Positions 7,780 to 14,849 of a DNA stretch of 24,118 bases are shown in pieces. Source of the stretch: a virus; IMG/VR virus record IMGVR_UViG_3300028569_001663, positions 1 to 24,118 of that record. One strand, given 5' to 3'. Position 1 is the stretch's first letter. Every line of letters starts with the position of its first letter. The translations under genes were made by a program, and so were the position numbers. A model generated the notes under the pieces. It made no database searches and was not told the DNA's origin. It was given only the letters and a program-made list of their open reading frames with translations.

Positions 7780-9878
7780 TACCTTCCACCCCCAATCCCC
7801 AGACCAGCCGCAGGCACCGGCGGAGGTTTCTCACCCTGCCCCGGCATTTGCACGTTCACGTTCACATTCACCGGAGGAGGAGCCGGAGCCCGACCAGGAC
7901 GAACCGCTTGCTTCCGCTCGTCAATGATCGTCTTGGCATCCTGCATGTTTCGTTCACGCTCGATCGCATCCGCAGCCACCTGACCCCGCTGTTCGTTGCT
8001 GCCGAACGCCGACATGAACCCTTCGTGGCCCATCAACGCCGTCCCCGCGTCGTAAGCCTTTAACCCGGCCGCAATCCCGACCGGACTGAGTCCGCTGGTT
8101 TTCAATTGCAGTTCGTACGCTTCCCGCATGGTTCTGGACTGCATATCTTTCGCGGCATCGACCATTTCAATCGCTGTTTTCTGCCGAATACTGGTCGCGT
8201 TCTGCCCCGTCGTCGTGATTTCCACGTCCCGAGCAAACCCCGCTTTGTCGCCCATCTTCTTTTTCAGGGCTTCGACTTCTTGCTGGCTTCCCATCTCGGT
8301 AATCATGGACGAGATATTTCGCCCCTCGACGACGATATCCAGAGCCGATGACCGTTCGTCTTCGGGAAGACTTTCCACCCCCTTCTTGATGCGACCCATC
8401 ACCGTCGCGAAGTTCTCGCCATTGAAGTCGACGTCTTCCGGATTCAGGCCCATCCGCCCGAGCTGCTCGACCACTTTAGGAGACGCCTTGGCAGTTGCCA
8501 GTTGCCGGACAATTTCCCGCATGTGAGTGCCCGCTTCTTCGGCGATCTGAGTCTTCCGCAACATGGCGAAGTTCGCCAGTTGTTCTTCGGGTGACATCCC
8601 ACCCAGTTCACCCAGGGCGCTCGAATGTTTCGCCAACTGCTGCAAGTCCGTCACCTTCAGGGGAGTTTCCTTCAGGCCCTGAATCTGCGTGGCCAACTCT
8701 TCGACGTTCTGAGCGTTCAAGTCTTTCTTGTTCGCGGTCAGAAACATGGAAAACGATTCGGCCATGTCTTTCGCATCGGTGGACTTACCGGGAATCAGTG
8801 ACTGAGCCTTGATCAGCTTGAGGAACGGAGTCAACGCAGGCCCCTGAGCCTGATCCACACCGAACCCCGTCGACACCATCGTCGACGCCGTGTTGAAAGC
8901 GTCTTCGCTGGGGGTGGCCGTCTCAATCGCCGCCTTGTAGATCGCATTCTTCGCTGCCCGACCCTGCAAAGCGTTCAGCCCACCTTGTGCACGGAACCGC
9001 CGGACCAGTTCATCCTGCTTCCCCGCGGCTTCTTCCGAAGCCTGTTGCTGTTCCTTGTTGGCTTGCATCAGGAACCGTACCGCCTGAGTCACCGACATAT
9101 AGGCCGTCGCGATCCCGACCAGCCGCCCGCCAAACCTCAGCAGAGCATCAGAACTCTTGTCCGTCTCCGTCGTGAACTTGTGCTGATCGAGATGCATGAT
9201 CCCGATCGCTTTGGCGAACTGCTTCTGATCGATCGAACCCGCCCGCAGCAGTTCCCGATACCGCTGAATCTTCTGATTGTGCCGATCCTGTTCCGTGCCG
9301 AACGTCCGCAGTAACGCCGTCGCCTCCCGATCGTTCCGCTGCTTTTCGATGGCCGCTTCCCGTTCCGCTTTCCGGCGTTTGGCGATCAGCCCAATCTGTT
9401 CGGCATAGGCCCGCTTGTAGGCCGACATGCCCGCCATGTACTCGGAATCACTGAGTTCCCCCGAGGCATGAGCCTGCTTCAGCTTGCCGGTTTTCTCAAA
9501 GTATTCCTGCTTCGCCAGTTCCTTGCGCGACATCGCGAACCGCCGCATTGCCGCCAGTTCCTTATCCCGCAAAGCCTGAGCATCCGCCGCCGCCTTCACG
9601 TCAGCCAGTGCCGCCGCCTTTTGTGCAGCCAGTCGCGCCGCCGCATCCTTGCCGGGATCACCCCCCTTCCCAATCTTTTGAATCGCGGTCGAGATCGCTT
9701 TGAAGCCGGTTTCGACCTGCTGGCCACTCTGTTTCCCAGCCGCACCGACCTCTTTCATCTTGTCGATTTCTTGCTGCAGCTTCTGAATGAGCTTCTCCGA
9801 AGCGAGTTGCTTCTTCTGATAATCCTCGAACACTTGTCGAGAATCGCTCGTCCAGGTAATGCCAATCGTGTTCGACAT
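7779..9878 (-). CDS. Tail tape-measure protein (699 aa)
   Basis: The protein sets tail length and occupies the tail lumen. The N-terminal third (about 15-230) is rich in Lys, Glu, Gln and Ala with heptad-like spacing, consistent with coiled coil. A hydrophobic stretch follows at about 245-270 (LLRFGGRLVGIATAYMSV), then a long helical region. The C-terminus is Pro-rich with alternating NVNVNV and a Gly-rich end. At roughly 0.15 nm per residue the tail would be about 100 nm, a rule-of-thumb estimate. It lies downstream of the chaperone-like gene and is coupled to the next gene by TAATG. The Shine-Dalgarno sequence is weak (GGGG) and sits between the start and a repeat. Confidence 0.85.
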   Translation of the reverse strand: MSNTIGITWTSDSRQVFEDYQKKQLASEKLIQKLQQEIDKMKEVGAAGKQSGQQVETGFKAISTAIQKIGKGGDPGKDAAARLAAQKAAALADVKAAADAQALRDKELAAMRRFAMSRKELAKQEYFEKTGKLKQAHASGELSDSEYMAGMSAYKRAYAEQIGLIAKRRKAEREAAIEKQRNDREATALLRTFGTEQDRHNQKIQRYRELLRAGSIDQKQFAKAIGIMHLDQHKFTTETDKSSDALLRFGGRLVGIATAYMSVTQAVRFLMQANKEQQQASEEAAGKQDELVRRFRAQGGLNALQGRAAKNAIYKAAIETATPSEDAFNTASTMVSTGFGVDQAQGPALTPFLKLIKAQSLIPGKSTDAKDMAESFSMFLTANKKDLNAQNVEELATQIQGLKETPLKVTDLQQLAKHSSALGELGGMSPEEQLANFAMLRKTQIAEEAGTHMREIVRQLATAKASPKVVEQLGRMGLNPEDVDFNGENFATVMGRIKKGVESLPEDERSSALDIVVEGRNISSMITEMGSQQEVEALKKKMGDKAGFARDVEITTTGQNATSIRQKTAIEMVDAAKDMQSRTMREAYELQLKTSGLSPVGIAAGLKAYDAGTALMGHEGFMSAFGSNEQRGQVAADAIERERNMQDAKTIIDERKQAVRPGRAPAPPPVNVNVNVQMPGQGEKPPPVPAAGLGIGGGR

Positions 9879-9890
9879 CGGAACCCCAAA

Positions 9891-9981
9891 GTAGCAGGCA
9901 CGGTCCCCGTGCCGCCCGCAGTTTTCTTTCTCGACACCAAATCACAGACAAGAGCCACGGCAGATGGAATCTGCCTGCTAC
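9891..9981. repeat. REPIN-like repeat, class A, copy 3
   Basis: The arms match the class A consensus (GTAGCAGGCACGG...CCGTGCCG and GGCAGATGGAATCTGCC GCTAC); the linker includes AATCACAGACAAG. It starts 12 bases before the tape-measure ATG. On the minus strand its GTAG provides the TAG stop codon (9980-9978) of the 80-aa gene upstream. Confidence 0.85.
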
Positions 9982-10220
9982 GCTTGTGGAACAACTTTGG
10001 ACGGAGCCACCACAGACCGAAACGCCCGTTCGAACTCGGCCGTCACCTGACCACCCGGATTGAATTCGTTGTAGACCTCCTGCAAAGTCGTCTTCGAGAC
10101 ATCCGCATTCAGCAGGAACCCGCGAATCAGATCCGCCGTTTCCGCATTCACCTCACCACCAAGAACCGGAACCTCGGCAATCGGTTCCTCCAATTTCACT
10201 TCCGCCACTTCGCCATCCAT
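9978..10220 (-). CDS. Small acidic protein between chaperone and tape measure (80 aa)
   Basis: The ATG at 10220 is preceded by AAAGG, which lies inside a perfect hairpin (10222-10236). The product begins MDGEVAEVKLEEPIAEV; the N-terminal third is acidic and the rest helical (VNAETADLIRGFLLNADVSKTTLQEVYNEF). No family is recognised. Its place between the tail-assembly-chaperone candidate and the tape measure suggests a second chaperone-like or tail-initiation role. The stop codon TAG is contributed by the adjoining repeat, so the original C-terminus may have been different. Confidence 0.65.
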   Translation of the reverse strand: MDGEVAEVKLEEPIAEVPVLGGEVNAETADLIRGFLLNADVSKTTLQEVYNEFNPGGQVTAEFERAFRSVVAPSKVVPQA

Positions 10221-10221
10221 C

Positions 10222-10236
10222 TGAAAGCACCTTTCA
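10222..10236 (-). promoter_or_regulatory. Hairpin over the ribosome-binding site of the 80-aa gene
   Basis: TGAAAG, a GTG loop and CTTTCA form a perfect 6-bp stem on the minus strand, ending one base before the ATG at 10220. The Shine-Dalgarno bases AAAGG lie in the stem and loop. The stop of the -1 frame extension of the upstream gene (10236-10234) is in the same stem, so ribosomes finishing the frameshift product would melt it. The regulatory role is an inference. Confidence 0.45.
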
Positions 10237-10350
10237 CAATTGGTCCTGAAACAACAGATCGAACCACGTCGGCGCGTGATTCGGCAGCAAACCTTTCCGC
10301 CAGGCTCGGGTCTTTATGAGTCGGGGGTGAGTGAGTCGTTCTCTTTTTTT
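10234..10350 (-). other. Slippery site A7 and -1 frame extension of the chaperone gene
   Basis: Near the end of the gene at 11039 the minus strand reads TCA AAA AAA GAG, a perfect A AAA AAA slippery heptamer (10350-10344). After a -1 slip the frame stays open for 36 codons to a TGA at 10236-10234. The extension contains AWRKGLLPNHAPTWFDLLF. The fusion would be about 268 residues against 241 for the unshifted product. Lambda G/GT and many other tailed phages use a -1 shift in the gene pair between tail tube and tape measure, which is exactly this location. Frameshifting itself is inferred, not shown. Confidence 0.65.
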
Positions 10351-11039
10351 GAGAGACCCGCCGTTTCTCTCTCCTTCAGAGCCTCAAATTCGGCCAGGAC
10401 CGCTTTCACGTTCATCCCGTCCACCGCCGCCATCGTGATCCGCAGCAGATCGTCCGTGTCGAGAATGCCCAGTTCAGACGCGATCACCGAATTGATCCGG
10501 TAATTCTGCCGCAAGGCGAACACGCAGAACTCCGCCCACTCGTTCAACATCTGCTCGGGAGATCGGCCAGCGTCCGCCGCCATCTTGTTTTCGTCGAGAT
10601 CCATCAGCAGCAGCCGACGAAACCACGGTTCCGACAACTGCCAGAACTCATTGAACTGCGGCTTCCGAACTTTCTTCCACTGGCTATCCACCAGCCGCAG
10701 ACTTGACGGCAGGTCCGAGGCACACGGAACCCGCCACAAATTCCCGTCACCAAGACTCCAGTCGTAGCCGGGAAACAGCGAGGGACGAGCCAGGTCATTC
10801 GGCACGCAGGGGGAATCGGTCCAGAATCCGACCTTGTAGCCAGGTCCGTCGATCCAGCGTTGACGAGCAGGAACGTACCCGATTTCGCCCGTCCACCCGA
10901 CAATCAGACCATCGGGAACCCCGTCGCGACTGGTGACCGGGCATTCGCTGGCCCCGTCCACAAAGTCAGCCAGCCCCACAGACCGCAGGCACGACGCCGA
11001 ATTGGACATCTTGCCAGGAAACATCAATTGATAATGCAT
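10314..11039 (-). CDS. Probable tail assembly chaperone (gpG-like position, 241 aa)
   Basis: The ATG at 11039 has AAAGG upstream at a good distance. The product starts MHYQLMFPGKMSNSASC. Its middle is Trp- and Pro-rich (PGYKVGFWTDSP, LFPGYDWSLGDGNLW) and its C-terminal third is helical (about 145-232). Few members of this family are recognisable by sequence. The call rests on its place between the tail-tube candidate and the tape measure and on the slippery A7 with an open -1 frame at its 3' end. These chaperones coat the tape measure during tail assembly and are absent from the virion. At 241 aa it is longer than lambda gpG (140 aa). Confidence 0.6.
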   Translation of the reverse strand: MHYQLMFPGKMSNSASCLRSVGLADFVDGASECPVTSRDGVPDGLIVGWTGEIGYVPARQRWIDGPGYKVGFWTDSPCVPNDLARPSLFPGYDWSLGDGNLWRVPCASDLPSSLRLVDSQWKKVRKPQFNEFWQLSEPWFRRLLLMDLDENKMAADAGRSPEQMLNEWAEFCVFALRQNYRINSVIASELGILDTDDLLRITMAAVDGMNVKAVLAEFEALKERETAGLSKKENDSLTPDS

Positions 11040-11055
11040 TCGCCAATGCCTTTAA

Positions 11056-11139
11056 GTAGCGGTGGCTTTTAGCCACCGATCATTTCTTATCTCTTTTTCC
11101 AAAACAAAAGACCAATCGGCGGCTAGAAGCCGCCGCTAC
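11056..11139. repeat. REPIN-like repeat, class B, copy 2
   Basis: The left arm is GTAGCGGTGGC, TTTT, AGCCACCG; the right arm is CGGCGGC, TAGAA, GCCGCCGCTAC. The linker contains AAAACAAAAGACCAATCGG. It begins 16 bases before the ATG at 11039 and ends 2 bases beyond the stop of the tail-tube candidate. Confidence 0.85.
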
Positions 11140-11141
11140 TC

Positions 11142-12038
11142 TTACGGAGCCGTTACAGCCGATGCCGCACTCGCCACCAGCGTCCGACCTTCCAGCCGAA
11201 TCGCCGCACTCCCGTGTTTCGTTTCTTGTGCCGAGATCATTTGCGGCTTGATCACACCAGACGCAAAACTGAACTTGATGTGTTGAGCCGTCGCGTTCGC
11301 CACATACGTTCCGCCGCTGGTCCGCTTTCGCAGGTAGGCCGTCACCGAACTGATCGCCGCCCCGCCCAGGATCGAAACGAACTGATCGAAGTCTTCGACC
11401 TGAACTTCAATCACAGGATCGATCGTTTCCAGAAACATATCGCTGGGATAGACCGCTCCGTCGTACGTCTGCAGATCCGACCAGCCCAGGCCGAACGACA
11501 CCGAATAGCCGACCTGTTTCGGAACATGCACGCCGTTGATGTACACCGGCCCGAGTCCGTACATCGCGTTGAACGCCTGAGCCTGCAATGTCTGGTTCAC
11601 CGATTCGGCGTACGGAACCACGATGCCGTCTGAGGACAGGAAGAACGCCTGGCCCTGAGCTGTCGGAGTTCCCTGCCTAGGAGCGTTGATCGACTGGGGA
11701 ACCAGGACCACGGGACAATCCGCGATCCCCACGACTTTCATGTTCGCTCCAGCCCCGACAAACGTGCCCCCTTTGGCCCGCTTCTGGTACGGAACCGTGA
11801 CGTTCGCACCACTGGCGATCAGAGTCCCCAGCGTGCCGAACGCGGTCAGGAACCCGCCAATGTCGACCGTCGACAGGCTAGCTTCGGGTTGTGACGAGAC
11901 AATGAACTGATCGGAGATCACCGGCGCACCGGAAAACCGGCCAGACATGGATTCGATCTTGGGATCGAAACCGGAATTCGTGACTTGCCGCAGATTGACG
12001 CCTGAACCCAGTAAAGCATCGTAGACTACGTCTGGCAT
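11142..12038 (-). CDS. Probable major tail tube protein (298 aa)
   Basis: The ATG at 12038 follows AAAGGG at a suitable distance. The protein begins MPDVVYDALLGSG and is a Gly/Ala/Ser/Val-rich beta protein with few charges and almost no Cys, as expected of a self-assembling tube subunit. Segments such as QVGYSVSFGLGWSDLQTYDG and DPVIEVQVEDFDQFVS suggest strand pairs. It stands where lambda has gene V, after the neck genes and before the chaperone and tape measure. No sheath-like gene accompanies it. At 298 aa it is a little longer than lambda gpV (246 aa). The role is inferred from composition and order. Confidence 0.65.
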   Translation of the reverse strand: MPDVVYDALLGSGVNLRQVTNSGFDPKIESMSGRFSGAPVISDQFIVSSQPEASLSTVDIGGFLTAFGTLGTLIASGANVTVPYQKRAKGGTFVGAGANMKVVGIADCPVVLVPQSINAPRQGTPTAQGQAFFLSSDGIVVPYAESVNQTLQAQAFNAMYGLGPVYINGVHVPKQVGYSVSFGLGWSDLQTYDGAVYPSDMFLETIDPVIEVQVEDFDQFVSILGGAAISSVTAYLRKRTSGGTYVANATAQHIKFSFASGVIKPQMISAQETKHGSAAIRLEGRTLVASAASAVTAP

Positions 12039-12054
12039 GGCATTTTCCCTTTAT

Positions 12055-12147
12055 GTAGCAGGCAGATTCCATCTGCCGTTCGCTCTGCTTCTTCTCGAAA
12101 TAACACAAAAACAAAGACAGCCACAGCAGATGGAATCTGCCTGCTAC
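12055..12147. repeat. REPIN-like repeat, class A, copy 4 (symmetrical)
   Basis: Unlike the other class A copies, both arms carry the GCAGAT hairpin. The left arm GTAGCAGGCAGATTCCATCTGC is the exact reverse complement of the right end (12126-12147), a perfect 22-bp inverted repeat around a linker with AAAACAAAGACAGCC. It lies 16 bases before the ATG at 12038 and shares its last base with the TAG of the upstream gene. Confidence 0.85.
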
Positions 12148-12662
12148 TATCGAAACTGTTTCAACACTTTTTTCTGATTGGCCGGATCGTAAATCTGTGC
12201 CACGTAGTAATCCCGCATCCGTTCGGATTGATCCGCAATTTCCGTTTCGGACACGTGTTCCATTTCCTGCCGACGCTGCTCGGTCAGGGGTCGCCGGATT
12301 CGCTGGCCCGCCTTGGGACCCTTCTTGATCATGGAGGTTTCCGGAGCTTTCGCTGTCAAAGATCCTCGCATCGCCGTCGCCCTGATCACCGATTCCGTCA
12401 GAACTGCCCGCCGAAGATCACCCGTCCACTCGTTCGGCCGCTGATGATGGACTGTCCTGGCCTTGATCTTCTGCCAACGAGCCGACCGCTTCGCAAACAC
12501 ACCGGGATAACGAGCATACGCCGAGGTCATAAAGTGGAACGGCAGGTAGAACGTCCGGATCTGATGCATCGTTTCGCGATGATTGTCGTTCATGATCTTG
12601 TTATGAGCACGAATGTTGAACATCACGTTTGAGACTTGGGCGCCGATGATGAATGTCGTCAC
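12147..12662 (-). CDS. Tail-completion/neck protein candidate (171 aa)
   Basis: I chose GTG at 12662: it overlaps the previous stop as GTGA and has a strong GGGAGGG eight bases upstream. The frame is open further upstream but inside the preceding gene. The product begins MTTFIIGAQVSNVMFN, is basic, and contains NEWTGDLRRAVLTESV, reminiscent of the TGxLRxS pattern of HK97 gp10-type neck proteins; the rest is charged helix. Its place between capsid and tail-tube genes fits a tail-completion protein such as lambda Z. The stop is TAGTAG, formed together with the repeat. The family call is tentative. Confidence 0.6.
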   Translation of the reverse strand: MTTFIIGAQVSNVMFNIRAHNKIMNDNHRETMHQIRTFYLPFHFMTSAYARYPGVFAKRSARWQKIKARTVHHQRPNEWTGDLRRAVLTESVIRATAMRGSLTAKAPETSMIKKGPKAGQRIRRPLTEQRRQEMEHVSETEIADQSERMRDYYVAQIYDPANQKKVLKQFR

Positions 12663-13177
12663 GGCAAACCCTCCCGATGCACGATCCAGGTCATTTCCAC
12701 CAGGTTGACACCGTTCTCTGTCACCGGATCCAGTTCCCCGCAACTGAATTCCTCGAGTCGCTGGAATTCCAGACAGCCCGCCGTCGTCGCCAGCCCCCGC
12801 AATTCTTCCGAGATCTGCCCGTACAGGTTGTTCATGTGCCGCCGATGGTCCCGATCCGTCACAGTCCCCGTCACGTCGTACCAGGTCCGCAAGGCCGAAT
12901 CCGACAGCTTCAAATACTGGATGAAGATCGACAGTTCCCCGGTCCCGATGAATGTCGTCGTCCCCGTTCGGTTGGCACTCTGAGACGACTGATGTCGAAT
13001 CACCGCCCGTGGGAATGGTTCCGTGTCGTTATCCAGAGCCAGATCTTCATGGACAAAGACCGCCGCCGCCGCCGCATCCGCCGCCCCGACCAGACGCCGG
13101 AACGTCGCGGAGGATGTCACCGTATTCGTCAAATGCTGCAATCGCAGCGATCTTTCACCCACGACGGGAACGATCAT
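12659..13177 (-). CDS. Neck or tail-terminator candidate (172 aa)
   Basis: The ATG overlaps the preceding stop as ATGA (13177-13174). The product begins MIVPVVGERSLRLQHL. It has an Ala run (DAAAAAVFVHED, about 34-45), then strands rich in Thr and Ile (TTTFIGTGELSIFIQYL), a helical stretch and a final strand (LVEMTWIVHREG). The mix of one helical layer and a beta sheet, and the gene order, would suit a tail terminator (lambda U) or another neck protein. No decisive motif is visible. Confidence 0.55.
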   Translation of the reverse strand: MIVPVVGERSLRLQHLTNTVTSSATFRRLVGAADAAAAAVFVHEDLALDNDTEPFPRAVIRHQSSQSANRTGTTTFIGTGELSIFIQYLKLSDSALRTWYDVTGTVTDRDHRRHMNNLYGQISEELRGLATTAGCLEFQRLEEFSCGELDPVTENGVNLVEMTWIVHREGLP

Positions 13178-13515
13178 AGAATGTGCTCCCGACTGCTGAC
13201 CGTCCGGACCTTGTCATCCCGCCGGACGTAGATCATCCGCAGACCTGAATCCAAATTCGGAGTCCGTTGCACCTGCCACAATTCCCCATTGACCAGCCAC
13301 TGTTCCCCGACTTCATAGGGAACCTCCTCAACCACCACCGTCAGCATCCCCGTTCGCAGAGTCCGTTCGCCCTTCAGGTCAAAGTCTCTGTCAACGCGAT
13401 CTTCCACCCACAGGCACCGCACACCCGTCGTGTCCACCCCGGCAGGGCTTCGACGAGTGACGGTGATCCCGCTCATCTCGTACAGCATCTCAAAACCTTC
13501 TACGGCAATCGACAT
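13174..13515 (-). CDS. Head-tail joining protein candidate (113 aa)
   Basis: The ATG at 13515 is used, although the nearest AAGGA lies rather far upstream; an ATG nine codons later is an alternative. The product is a small beta protein (ITVTRRSPAGVDTTGVRC, GMLTVVVEEVPYEVGEQWLVNGELWQV) whose size and place, first after the major capsid gene, fit head-tail stopper proteins such as lambda FII (117 aa). It is translationally coupled to the next gene by a 4-base overlap. The identity is inferred from size, fold pattern and order. Confidence 0.55.
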   Translation of the reverse strand: MSIAVEGFEMLYEMSGITVTRRSPAGVDTTGVRCLWVEDRVDRDFDLKGERTLRTGMLTVVVEEVPYEVGEQWLVNGELWQVQRTPNLDSGLRMIYVRRDDKVRTVSSREHIL

Positions 13516-13547
13516 GATGGCTTGTGTTCCTTCGTACTGGCCTTGCC

Positions 13548-13606
13548 GTAGCGGGGGCTTTTCGCCCCCGCTCGTGACTCCATCGGTTGCTAAAAGCCAC
13601 CGCTAC
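13548..13606. repeat. REPIN-like repeat, class B, copy 3 (short)
   Basis: The left arm is GTAGCGGGGGC, TTTTC, GCCCCCGC; the right arm is ATCGGTTGC, TAAAA, GCCACCGCTAC. Only about 11 bases of linker separate the arms, the shortest of the set; the other pairs have longer, relatively AT-rich linkers with AAAGAC-like words. It ends 2 bases beyond the major capsid stop and lies 32 bases before the next ATG. Confidence 0.8.
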
Positions 13607-13608
13607 GA

Positions 13609-14652
13609 TTACATCTCGGTTCCGTCCGTCACGTTGGTGATCAACACACCAGCACGGAAGAACGTGTTGTCGCCCATCGGATCACTGAAATCCTTGAGCT
13701 GGTAATTCCAGCGACCACGGATCACGCCACCGCGTCGAGACTCTTCGCGGTACTCTTCCATGATGATCGCCCCTTCCGCAGAACTGGCACCGATCCCAGG
13801 GATCGACGAGTTCTGTTTCATGAACATCACCGTGCGACCCAGGCACGGCCCGGAATTCGTCAGTTCGGAGCTGCCATCGGCAATCCGGCAGACCATGGCC
13901 ATTGTCGGGTCCCAGAACCGAGCCAACGTCGCCGCCGCCGTGCCGCTGGGCGTGTTGTTCTTGTACCCGTCCGCCACCAGAATATGATCCAGCCGCAACA
14001 GGGACTTCAGCATCGACATCGAGACGTCCTTCGGATCGTCCTGGCCGGAATACTTGATCCGGTCGATGATCGACTGGGACTGCATCATGTAATCCAGTCC
14101 GAGTTCAGGAATGATCAGGCAGTTCGCCCGCAGCCCGAACTTACGGAACTGACGTTTGGCCGCCAGAATCGTCGCCACCGGCGTACTGGTGGCCGTCGCC
14201 TTGAACGTCGTGGTACCGCTCAGGGCGATTGTCTGATCCCCCGTGTAGTTGGTGGTATTGAAGACCATCGCCGCCACGTCTCGTTCGTGTTCCTGCAACA
14301 ACTGATCAACAACCCGATCGGCGGCAATCTGTTCCGCCTGGATGAAGTCGCCAAACAGTTCGATTTCGGCATCATCGACATCAGACTCAAGCCCGTGCTC
14401 TTGAGTCGTAAACGAATCAGTCGTCCAACCGAATTCATCCTTCGCGTACCCTGCACGCGGATTGCGAATCAGCGTACGAGGCGGAGCCAACCGGGTTTTG
14501 ATCGTCTCACGCGAAAACGTGGACGACGGGACAGCCACACCCGCTGCGGGCATGACTCTGAGGCCGATGAACCCTTCCCGGTTCGCCAGCAAACTGAAAT
14601 CAGATCGACGGATCGACAAGTCGAACCGCTGAATAGCTTGACTTTGCAACAT
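13609..14652 (-). CDS. Major capsid protein (347 aa)
   Basis: The ATG at 14652 is preceded by AAGGGG in a hairpin loop. The length is close to lambda gpE (341 aa). The N-terminus (SDFSLLANREGFIGLRVMP) and the region EHGLESDVDDAEIELFGDFIQAEQIAADRVVDQLL, including the helix rich in Glu/Asp, are typical of capsid proteins with the HK97 fold; later segments read like its A-domain strands (LIIPELGLDYMMQ, RTVMFMKQN, GRWNYQLKDFSDPMGDNTFF). It follows protease/scaffold and decoration genes, the lambda C-Nu3-D-E order. The longest untranslated gap of the operon lies directly upstream. Confidence 0.85.
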   Translation of the reverse strand: MLQSQAIQRFDLSIRRSDFSLLANREGFIGLRVMPAAGVAVPSSTFSRETIKTRLAPPRTLIRNPRAGYAKDEFGWTTDSFTTQEHGLESDVDDAEIELFGDFIQAEQIAADRVVDQLLQEHERDVAAMVFNTTNYTGDQTIALSGTTTFKATATSTPVATILAAKRQFRKFGLRANCLIIPELGLDYMMQSQSIIDRIKYSGQDDPKDVSMSMLKSLLRLDHILVADGYKNNTPSGTAAATLARFWDPTMAMVCRIADGSSELTNSGPCLGRTVMFMKQNSSIPGIGASSAEGAIIMEEYREESRRGGVIRGRWNYQLKDFSDPMGDNTFFRAGVLITNVTDGTEM

Positions 14653-14656
14653 GACT

Positions 14657-14758
14657 GGAGTTCCCCTTGAAACTCCACCGCGACACTTGAATCAAACACG
14701 TCTCACACTTGGAAAATAACCGGGTCCGATGGCCATCTCGCCCGGCTCCGCGGTGGAG
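14657..14758 (-). promoter_or_regulatory. Structured leader of the major capsid gene
   Basis: Two structures compete for the same bases. GGAGTT, TCAAGGGG, AACTCC (14676-14657) forms a hairpin whose loop displays the Shine-Dalgarno AAGGGG. CTCCACCGCG (14758-14749) is the perfect complement of CGCGGTGGAG (14682-14673), and GGAG at 14676-14673 takes part in both. Between the long-range arms lies another hairpin (CCGGG/CCCGG at 14745-14720, enclosing the palindrome GATGGCCATC). This 120-base leader is the longest in the operon. A control of capsid translation is an inference. Confidence 0.5.
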
Positions 14759-14772
14759 ACACAGAATTTCAC

Positions 14773-14847
14773 GTAGCGGCGGCTTTCTAGCCGCCGATGG
14801 GTCTTTTAGTGAAGAAGGAATAATCGGTGGCTGGAAGCCCCCGCTAC
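14773..14847. repeat. REPIN-like repeat, class B, copy 4
   Basis: The left arm is GTAGCGGCGGC, TTTCT, AGCCGCCG; the right arm is ATCGGTGGC, TGGAA, GCCCCCGCTAC. On the minus strand the right edge gives three successive in-frame TAG codons (TAGTAGTAGC) at the end of the decoration-like gene, the first of which is its stop. Confidence 0.85.
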
Positions 14848-14849
14848 TA

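Noticed and set aside
9468-10319. Long plus-strand open frame (283 codons) opposite the tape-measure and chaperone region
   Set aside because: It runs through a repeat pair and across several gene boundaries, and its product is Arg/Leu/His-rich low-quality sequence as expected of an antisense shadow of GC-rich genes.
10344-10350. A7 run as a simple sequencing error that breaks a longer gene
   Set aside because: Possible, but the run is in exact slippery phase, the location is the known place of -1 shifts, and the downstream extension ends neatly before the next gene, so programmed frameshifting is the better explanation.
12165-12175. A6 run near the end of the gene at 12147 as a second slippery site
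   Set aside because: In frame it reads CAG AAA AAA GTG, which lacks the preceding A needed for re-pairing at the first position, and a -1 product would run into the repeat rather than a conserved-looking extension.
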